Below, one piece after another: positions 57,924-64,000 of a stretch of DNA of 64,000 nt. Both the position numbers and the translations under genes were made by a program. Position 1 is the stretch's first letter. Each line of letters begins with the position of its first letter. Source of the stretch: Lacisediminihabitans profunda (GTDB taxonomy: Bacteria > Actinomycetota > Actinomycetes > Actinomycetales > Microbacteriaceae); the NCBI RefSeq assembly GCF_008040105.1, contig NZ_VRMG01000004.1:1-64000 (forward strand), in the 5' to 3' direction. The notes beneath the pieces are model-generated. The model had not been told where the DNA came from, searched no databases, and worked only from the letters and a program-made list of their open reading frames with translations.

Positions 57924-59060
57924 GTGCCATACCCCGCGGATGTCGTGGTCGTCGGCGGCGGCGCCATGGGCTCCGCCACCGCCCGAGAGCTTGCCCGCCG
58001 CGGCCGGCAGGTCACGCTCCTCGAGCGCTTTTCGCCGGGTCACCTGAACGGAGCCTCGCACGGGGCATCCCGCAACTTCAACGTCTCCTATGCCGACCCC
58101 ACGTATGTCGCCATGCTCGCCGAGGCCCTGCCCGCCTGGCGAGAGCTGGAGACGGAGACCGGCGACGACCTGCTCGATCTCGTCGGAATCGTCAACCACG
58201 GCGCGAATCCGGCATTCGCCGAGGTGAAGCGGGCGCTCGACGGCGCTGGCATCCCCGCGGAGTTCCTGCCGCCCGGGGAGGCCGGGCGACGCTGGCCGGG
58301 AATTCGATTCGACCGCGAGGTGCTGTTCACCCCGCAGGCGGGTCGGCTGCACGCCGAGCGCTCGGTCGCCGCCCTGCAGCGGTCAGCGGTCGATCACAGC
58401 GCCGAGGTGCTGCACGGCCGCCGGGTGCTGGAGCTCACGGTGCTGGGTGACGACGAGGTCCGTCTCCGCGTGGAGGACACCGTCAGCGGTGCGGTCGAAA
58501 CCATCACCGCGCGCCGGGTCGTCGTCACCGTCGGCGCCTGGACCACGAAGCTGCTTACCGGCATCCTTCCCCTCCCCCGGCTCGTGGTCACCCAGGAGCA
58601 ACCTGCACACTTCCGCGTACTGGACGACACCCTCGACTGGCCCGGCTTCAACCACTCACCCGATCCCGAGGACGCCGACTACGCCTTCTGGCCGTCGCCG
58701 ATCTACGGCATGTTCACACCAGGACAGGGGGTGAAGGCCGGCTGGCACGGGGTCGGCCCGCAAACCGACCCGGATTCCCGCACCTTCTCGCCCGAGCCGG
58801 TGCAGCTCGCCGCCCTGCAGCGCTACGCGCAGGAGTGGCTCCCGGGCGTTGATCCGCACGATCTCGTGCCCATCAGCTGCACCTACACGACGAGCCTCGA
58901 CTCGAACTTCGTGCTGGATGCCGTCGGCCCCGTCGTCGTCGGAGCGGGCTTCTCCGGTCACGGGTTCAAGTTCACGCCGACAGTCGGCCGGATCCTCGCC
59001 GACCTTGCCGATGGTGTCTCCTCGGCACCCAGACCCTTCGCCCTCGACGCGCGGCGCTGA
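57924..59060 (+). CDS. FAD-dependent sarcosine-oxidase/N-methyltryptophan-oxidase-like enzyme
   Basis: The 378-residue protein has the FAD loop VVVGGGAMGSATARELARRG at residues 8-27, then LLERFSPGHLNGASHGASRNFNVSY, as in monomeric sarcosine oxidase (the MSOX/MTOX group). The Cys for covalent FAD is present near 319 (ISCTYTTS). It oxidises an N-methyl amino acid or similar amine, making H2O2. It lies after the monooxygenase gene with a possible leader peptide in between. Confidence 0.9.
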   Translation: MPYPADVVVVGGGAMGSATARELARRGRQVTLLERFSPGHLNGASHGASRNFNVSYADPTYVAMLAEALPAWRELETETGDDLLDLVGIVNHGANPAFAEVKRALDGAGIPAEFLPPGEAGRRWPGIRFDREVLFTPQAGRLHAERSVAALQRSAVDHSAEVLHGRRVLELTVLGDDEVRLRVEDTVSGAVETITARRVVVTVGAWTTKLLTGILPLPRLVVTQEQPAHFRVLDDTLDWPGFNHSPDPEDADYAFWPSPIYGMFTPGQGVKAGWHGVGPQTDPDSRTFSPEPVQLAALQRYAQEWLPGVDPHDLVPISCTYTTSLDSNFVLDAVGPVVVGAGFSGHGFKFTPTVGRILADLADGVSSAPRPFALDARR

Positions 59061-59122
59061 CTCACCGATCTGGGTCGTTTGCGCCGCAGCGCCCGACGGG
59101 TAGTCGCGACCGCTGGGCTTTT

Positions 59123-59168
59123 CAGTTAATGCTTGCTAACCTGTGCATTACAGTTAACGCTTCCTAAC
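59123..59168. promoter_or_regulatory. direct-repeat operator upstream of the acyl-CoA dehydrogenase gene
   Basis: CAGTTAATGCTTGCTAAC (59123-59140) and CAGTTAACGCTTCCTAAC (59151-59168) match at 16 of 18 positions and are 28 bp apart. Each half has GTTA/TAAC symmetry. They sit just before the acyl-CoA dehydrogenase ATG at 59207 and look like a pair of regulator sites, possibly for a TetR-type regulator encoded elsewhere. Confidence 0.6.
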
Positions 59169-59206
59169 TGAAGTCTCACGAGAAACACATCCATGAGAGG
59201 TCAACG

Positions 59207-60370
59207 ATGACCGAAGGCCTGACGACGGGGAATCTCCCCGACGAGTACCAGCAACTTATCGACAGCGTCGCGGACTTCGCGAGGACCGTGGTCGCGCCCG
59301 TCGCAGCGCAGCACGACGAGGAGCACAGCTTCCCCTACGAGGTTGTCGCCGGAATGGCCGAGATGGGCCTCTTCGGGCTGCCATTCCCGGAGGAGTTCGG
59401 CGGAATGGACGGCGACTACTTTGCGCTGTGCCTCGCGCTCGAGGAACTCGCCAAGATCGACCAGAGCGTGGCGATCACCCTCGAGGCAGGCGTGTCGCTC
59501 GGCGCGATGCCCATCTTCCGATTCGGCAACGCCGAGCAGAAGGAAGAGTGGCTGCCGCAGCTCACCAGTGGCGAGGCCCTCGCGGCCTTCGGCCTCACCG
59601 AGCCCGACGCGGGGAGCGATGCCGGCGGCACGCGGACCCGCGCGGAGCTGGCGGGCGGCGATTGGGTGATCAACGGCAACAAGCAGTTCATCACCAACTC
59701 GGGAACCACGATTTCGAAACTCGTGACCGTGACCGCCGTCACGGGGGTGGACGCCCGAGGCAAGAAGGAAATCTCCACGCTCCTCGTGCCGACGTCGACC
59801 CCGGGATTCACGGCCGAGCCGGCATACAACAAGCTGGGCTGGAATGCGTCCGACACCCATCCCCTCAGCTTCGTCGACGCGAGAGTGCCGGAGGCGAACC
59901 TGCTCGGTGAACGCGGCCGCGGCTATGCCAACTTCCTGCAGATTCTCGACGAGGGACGAATCGCGATCGCCGCGCTGAGCGTCGGGGCCGCGCAGGGTTG
60001 CGTCGATGAGAGCGTCAGGTATGCCAAGGAGCGCGAAGCGTTCGGTCGTCCCATCGGGGCCAACCAGGGCATCGCCTTCAAGATCGCGAGGATGGAGGCG
60101 CGCGCGCACGTCGCCAGAACGGCTTACTACGACGCGGCCGCGCTCATGCTCGCCGGAAAACCCTTCAAGAAGCAGGCGTCGATCGCGAAGCTCGTCGGCT
60201 CGGAGGCCGCGATGGACAACGCGCGGGATGCCACCCAGATCCACGGCGGCTACGGCTTCATGAACGACTACCTCGTGGCCCGACACTACCGGGACAGCAA
60301 GATCCTCGAGATCGGCGAGGGCACCACGGAGGTGCAGCTCATGCTCATCGCCCGGGACCTCGGGTTGTAA
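59207..60370 (+). CDS. acyl-CoA dehydrogenase
   Basis: The 387-residue protein has the ACAD fold: LIDSVADFARTVVAPVAAQHDEEHSFPYEVVAGMAEMGLFGLPFPEEFGGM, FGLTEPDAGSDAGGTRTRAEL (the FAD/substrate motif), YAKEREAFGRPIGANQGIAFKIARM and IHGGYGFMNDY. The catalytic Glu is in the GEGTTEVQ segment. It oxidises an acyl-CoA to the 2-enoyl-CoA with an electron-transfer flavoprotein. No other beta-oxidation genes are next to it, so it may serve a specific acyl-CoA. The two operator-like repeats upstream suggest regulation. Confidence 0.93.
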   Translation: MTEGLTTGNLPDEYQQLIDSVADFARTVVAPVAAQHDEEHSFPYEVVAGMAEMGLFGLPFPEEFGGMDGDYFALCLALEELAKIDQSVAITLEAGVSLGAMPIFRFGNAEQKEEWLPQLTSGEALAAFGLTEPDAGSDAGGTRTRAELAGGDWVINGNKQFITNSGTTISKLVTVTAVTGVDARGKKEISTLLVPTSTPGFTAEPAYNKLGWNASDTHPLSFVDARVPEANLLGERGRGYANFLQILDEGRIAIAALSVGAAQGCVDESVRYAKEREAFGRPIGANQGIAFKIARMEARAHVARTAYYDAAALMLAGKPFKKQASIAKLVGSEAAMDNARDATQIHGGYGFMNDYLVARHYRDSKILEIGEGTTEVQLMLIARDLGL

Positions 60371-60585
60371 AGCACGACCAGTCGGGCCCCGCTCGGCCGG
60401 TCGGCCTCGCGAGCGCAATGGGCCGAGGCGCGCCCCGCGTCCCGAACGGGCACGCGGTTCCGGGCGCGCAATGGGAGCCGCTGAGAAAAAGCTGTGCGGC
60501 AGCGGGTCGATTCTCGTGCGCTCGCCTCGGGGACGGATAATTCAACGCTGAATCTCCGTGGCCGAACGAAGGGCAATTCTCTCGA

Positions 60586-61956
60586 ATGGGTTCGTTTCTC
60601 GATACCAACATCATCGACGGACCGGTCGTCGTCTCCTTCGTCGTCGCGAGCGTGCTCGCACTCGGGTATCTGGTGTTCCGCCGAGTGTCGCGGGCGATTC
60701 CCCTCGGCCAGCGGATGCCGCGGGCCCACCCCGTGCGTCGCTGGGCCATCATCGTGGCCATCGGAACGGCCAGCGGCGCGGCGGTCGGGATCATTGTTCT
60801 CGTTCTCACCGAGGTCGTTTTCAACGTCTTCGGACTGCCGCTCGACCCCGACACGCGGGCCTGGGTGGTCGGGGCCTTCGCCGGGATCGGCGTCGCGGTC
60901 GTCAACTTCGGCAGGGGGCGATGGTGGCGGAAGGTGATCGCGGGCTGCTCCATCGCCCTGTTCATGGTGACCGCCGCCGTGGGGATCAACGCGGGTTACG
61001 GGCTCAACCCGACGCTCGCATCCCTGCTCGGGGTGCAGACGGCACCCGCCCTCGCGGTGCCCAGTTCTGCGCCGACGCCTCGGGCATCCGTGACGCCCGG
61101 TCCACCGAAATTCCTGTGGCAGATCTGGCGGGCGCCGGCCGACATGCCGGCCGTCGGCAAGATGGGCACAGTGGTGATTCCGGCCACTGCCTCCGGATTC
61201 GTCGCCCGCCCGGCCTACCTCTACCTGCCGCCCGCGGCGCTCGTCGCCAATCCCCCGCCGCTTCCCGTACTCATCCTGATGATGGGGCAACCAGGCGGCC
61301 CGGACAGCAGCACCCGCTATCTCCCGACCCTCAACCAGTTCGCCGCCGCCCACCACGGACTCGGCCCGATCGTTCTCACCATCGACCAGATCGGCAGTCC
61401 CACCAAGAATCCGTTGTGCATCGACTCTCCGGCGGGAAAGGTGCACACCTACGTCATGACCGACGTGGTGGACTACGTTCGCTCAACCCTCCACGTGGCG
61501 AGCGGCCGAGTCAATTGGGCGGTCGGCGGCTACTCCAACGGAGGCGAGTGTGCTCTCTCTTTCGGGGCGAAGCATCCCGACGTCTTCGGATCCATCGTCG
61601 ATATCTCCGGTGAGATCGGCCCATCGCTCGGCGGAGTGGCCACGACGATCCGCCTGGGCTTCGGCGGCGATGCGGCGGCGTACACCGCTGAACAACCGCT
61701 CACCATCATGAAGGCGAACCACTACACAGACACTCTCGCCGTATTCACCGACGGGTCGGCCGACTCCTACTACGGGCCGGAGGGCGCGACGGCCGAAGCG
61801 GCGGCGAAGACGGCCGGGATGACGACAGCACGTTTCGTCGGACAGGGGATCGGCCACCGGTCGGATGCCATCATCTATGGCCTGCCGATGGCGTTGCCGC
61901 TGCTCTACCCGCGATGGGGGCTCGAACCGGTGGTGGTCCCGCCTCAGACCCAGTGA
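60586..61956 (+). CDS. membrane-anchored esterase-family (alpha/beta hydrolase) protein, paralogue 2
   Basis: The 456-residue protein closely matches the one at 54836: N-terminus MGSFLDTNIIDGPVVVSFVV, four helices, then GYGLNPTLASLLGVQT, a Pro-rich linker and the esterase domain with GGYSNGGECALSFG and IDQIGSPTKNPLCIDSPAG. The overall order of motifs is the same. The active-site residues are conserved, so it is probably not a decayed copy. It starts with ATG. It is separated from its paralogue by the monooxygenase, oxidase and ACAD genes. Confidence 0.88.
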   Translation: MGSFLDTNIIDGPVVVSFVVASVLALGYLVFRRVSRAIPLGQRMPRAHPVRRWAIIVAIGTASGAAVGIIVLVLTEVVFNVFGLPLDPDTRAWVVGAFAGIGVAVVNFGRGRWWRKVIAGCSIALFMVTAAVGINAGYGLNPTLASLLGVQTAPALAVPSSAPTPRASVTPGPPKFLWQIWRAPADMPAVGKMGTVVIPATASGFVARPAYLYLPPAALVANPPPLPVLILMMGQPGGPDSSTRYLPTLNQFAAAHHGLGPIVLTIDQIGSPTKNPLCIDSPAGKVHTYVMTDVVDYVRSTLHVASGRVNWAVGGYSNGGECALSFGAKHPDVFGSIVDISGEIGPSLGGVATTIRLGFGGDAAAYTAEQPLTIMKANHYTDTLAVFTDGSADSYYGPEGATAEAAAKTAGMTTARFVGQGIGHRSDAIIYGLPMALPLLYPRWGLEPVVVPPQTQ

Positions 61957-62106
61957 ATGCTGGGCCTTCTTCCCAAACCCGGCGCCTTTCTGAGAGCCCT
62001 CACAGGCTTGCTTTTTTGGAGGTCGAACGTCCCCGTCGGTGCGCATTAGGCCTGATATCGTCTCCTCACGATGGATCTCAATCCCGACGACGTGACGGAG
62101 AATCAC

Positions 62107-63582
62107 ATGACGAAGAACAGCCCCACTGAGGTGGCCGAACCGGAGCACACCCCGGAGCACACCCTTCTGGCCGACGGAGTTTCCGCAGCCGGTTCAATTG
62201 TGATGGCAGTCGCGGGGAGTGCCCCGGCGTACTCCATCGCGGCGACCACCGCCGCCCTTGTGGCGGCGGCCGGTCTTGCGAGTCCGGCCGCGCTGCTGTG
62301 GTGCGGACTGCCAATGCTCGGCATCGCCTGGGCGTTCGCCTATCTGGGCAGGGCGGACGTGCACGCCGGCGCGGCGTATTCGTGGGTTGGTCGTGCACTG
62401 CACCCGATTCTCGGCTTTCTTTCCGGCTGGGCGGTCGTGGTATCAGCGACGATCTTCATGGTGGCGGGCGCCCTGCCCGCCGGTGCGGCGACAGTCTCCC
62501 TGTTCAGCCCGGAGAGCACCAGCAATGTGCCCCTGGTCACCGGGGTGGGCGCGATCTGGTTCCTCATCATGGCCGCGTGCGTGCTCGTAGGGGTGCGGAT
62601 CACAGCCAGGGCCCAGTGGATCATGTCGACCGTGGAGGTGGCGATTCTCGCGATCTTCGCCGTGGTCGCGATCGTGCACGCCGCCACCGGCTCGCATGCC
62701 GGTCCCTCCTTCTCCTGGAGCTGGCTCGGATTCGGCCACTTCCAGGGCACGGGGGCCTTCGTGGCGGCCGCCCTGATCGCGGCGTTCTATTACTGGGGCT
62801 GGGACGTGAGCTCCAACCTGGGTGAGGAAACGAAGAACGGCCACAAGAGTTCTGGCGTCGGCGGCATCGTCGGCGTGATCATCGTCTTCCTGCTCTTCGA
62901 GGTCTTCACCGTCGCGATCCTCGAGGTGCTCCCGGCGAAGACGATCCAGGCCAACAGCGGCAACGTGCTCGGCGTGCTCGGGGACGAGATCTGGCCGGGC
63001 ATCGGGGGCAAACTCCTCATCCTCGCGGTCATGCTGTCGACCATTGCGACGCTGGAGACGACGCTCATCCAGGTCACCCGCACCCTGTTCGCGATGGGCC
63101 GCGACCACACGATCCCGAAGGCATTCGGCCGGTCCCACAAGACCTGGCGCACCCCGGCGTTCGCCACTGTCGTGGTGACGGGGGTGTCGCTCATCCTGTT
63201 CATCGGCTCGAACTTCCTCGGCAGCATCGGCACGATCCTCAGCGACGCGATCAGCTCCATCGGGCTGCAGATCGCCTTCTACTACGCCCTGGCCGGAATC
63301 GCGGTCGTGGTCGCCTACCGCAACGTGATCTTCAAGTCGGTGAAGAACTTCATCTTCATCGGACTGTGGCCCGCGATCGGTGCCCTCTTCATGGCCTGGA
63401 TCTTCGGGGTCTCGATTCCCTCCTTGCCCACGATCGTCATCGTCATCGGTCTCGGCGCTCTCGCCCTGGGCATCGTGCCCATCATCGTGTTCTGGCGCAA
63501 GGGCAGCCGGTACTTCAGCCGACGGCCTCTCGAACTGCCGGACGAACTGACCGGCAGCATCCCCGTGGTGGAGGGCGACTAG
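62107..63582 (+). CDS. APC family amino acid/polyamine permease
   Basis: From ATG 62107, with ACGGAG 7 nt upstream, the protein has 491 residues and about twelve helices. Features are SAAGSIVMAVAGSAPAYSIAATTAALVAAAG (helix 1 unwound Gly-rich motif), FYYWGWDVSSNLGEETKNGHKSSG and TLETTLIQVTRTLFAMGRDHTIPKAFGRSHKTWRTPAFA. It is a secondary transporter for an amino acid or amine. The substrate is not evident; nearby oxidases suggest an N-containing compound. Confidence 0.9.
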   Translation: MTKNSPTEVAEPEHTPEHTLLADGVSAAGSIVMAVAGSAPAYSIAATTAALVAAAGLASPAALLWCGLPMLGIAWAFAYLGRADVHAGAAYSWVGRALHPILGFLSGWAVVVSATIFMVAGALPAGAATVSLFSPESTSNVPLVTGVGAIWFLIMAACVLVGVRITARAQWIMSTVEVAILAIFAVVAIVHAATGSHAGPSFSWSWLGFGHFQGTGAFVAAALIAAFYYWGWDVSSNLGEETKNGHKSSGVGGIVGVIIVFLLFEVFTVAILEVLPAKTIQANSGNVLGVLGDEIWPGIGGKLLILAVMLSTIATLETTLIQVTRTLFAMGRDHTIPKAFGRSHKTWRTPAFATVVVTGVSLILFIGSNFLGSIGTILSDAISSIGLQIAFYYALAGIAVVVAYRNVIFKSVKNFIFIGLWPAIGALFMAWIFGVSIPSLPTIVIVIGLGALALGIVPIIVFWRKGSRYFSRRPLELPDELTGSIPVVEGD

Positions 63583-63717
63583 GCCCGGTCGGGCGACTCG
63601 CTCGCGCCACCCGGCGGGGACTTTCGGCACTGGGCAGCCAGCGCCGCGCGCTCGTAACCTAGCGGCATCGGGCGTCGCTCAGGGGATCCCGCCGCGGCCG
63701 GCGTGAGGGGATGAGAG

Positions 63718-64000
63718 ATGATTCGAGTCGAGAACGTCTCGAAGATCTATACCCTCGGCACGGTGAAGGTGACCGCCCTGCGAGACGTCTCGTTCGCCGT
63801 GGACGACGGCGAGATGGTGTGCATCAGCGGTCGGAGCGGGTCGGGCAAGAGCACGCTCCTGCGCCAACTCAGCCTGATCGACAAGCCGACCGCCGGTCGC
63901 GTGATCTTCGACGGTCTTGATGTGGTGTCGCTCTCCGAGTCGCGACGATCCGCGCTTCGTCTCGACCGCCTCGGCTACGTGTTCCAGGAGTACGCCCTCA
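63718..64000 (+). CDS. ABC transporter ATP-binding protein, N-terminal part (cut by window edge)
   Basis: The reading from ATG 63718 gives IRVENVSKIYTLGTVKVTALRDVSF, then Walker A GRSGSGKSTLLR and the Q-loop YVFQEYAL at the edge, without signature or Walker B. The opening resembles MacB/LolD-type ATPases. GAGGGGATGAGAG stands upstream. The partner permease is expected right of the window. Confidence 0.9.
   Translation, partial: MIRVENVSKIYTLGTVKVTALRDVSFAVDDGEMVCISGRSGSGKSTLLRQLSLIDKPTAGRVIFDGLDVVSLSESRRSALRLDRLGYVFQEYAL

Overview
The window is chromosomal DNA of a high-GC actinobacterium, most likely a member of the Microbacteriaceae or close Micrococcales. The reasons are the strongly GC-rich third codon positions, the frequent GTG and TTG starts, RbpA, the mycothiol ligase MshC, and the conserved actinobacterial block pafB-pafC-tatA-tatC-helY with trmI, PAC2, mshC and uppP around it. 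In Mycobacterium tuberculosis the same genes lie about half a chromosome away from oriC. A sequence at 4928-4955 closely resembles the actinobacterial dif (XerCD) site, so the window may include the replication terminus.

Layout. 1-5.2 kb: glycerol uptake (end of glpK, glpF), a two-domain DhaM-like phosphotransfer protein, a DksA-type zinc protein, a YchJ-like protein, an SRPBCC/ArsR pair with a palindromic operator, a patatin-like lipase, and then the dif-like site with a second half-site 227 bp away and a perfect 21-bp inverted repeat between them. 5.2-11.8 kb: UPF0303, NUDIX, S9 peptidase, SDR, NfeD plus SPFH membrane pair, GDPD, rbpA. 11.8-22.8 kb: a long leftward block with Ppm1, Lnt, HelY, TatC, TatA, a small membrane protein, PafC, PafB, an FKBP lipoprotein, TrmI and a HAD phosphatase. 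22.9-30 kb: PAC2, a small conserved protein, a GC-rich tandem repeat, mshC, two GAF-ANTAR regulators, uppP, an M20 peptidase and a nucleoside deaminase.

30.1-34 kb: tRNA-Leu(GAG) followed by what looks like an accessory stretch: a tiny membrane ORF, a VOC protein, a rifampin ADP-ribosyltransferase (arr), an ion channel, and a secreted nuclease-like gene that seems to be split by a frameshift. 34-40 kb: an E1alpha/E1beta/E2 2-oxoacid dehydrogenase operon divergent from a TetR gene, with a palindrome between them, an isolated sdhB-like gene and a uracil-DNA glycosylase family gene. 40-47 kb: PrsW protease, a sugar ABC system in which one ATPase domain is fused to the permease, and a large APC permease. 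47-54.6 kb: GNAT, carbonic anhydrase, lipase/esterase, acyltransferase 3, and a catabolic-looking cluster (XRE-cupin regulator, ureohydrolase, cyclase-family hydrolase, NCS1 permease, NTF2-like protein). 54.8-64 kb: two closely related membrane-anchored esterases flanking a flavin monooxygenase, a sarcosine-oxidase-like enzyme and an acyl-CoA dehydrogenase, then an APC permease and the start of an ABC ATPase cut by the window end.

Most genes are ordinary core or catabolic genes. The observations that most deserve follow-up are the dif-like site with its duplicated half-site, the frameshifted nuclease-like gene, the ABC ATPase-permease fusion with an intercistronic hairpin, the paired esterases around the oxidoreductase module, and the ureohydrolase/NCS1 cluster. 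All calls rest on reading the sequence and on family knowledge; no database search was run.
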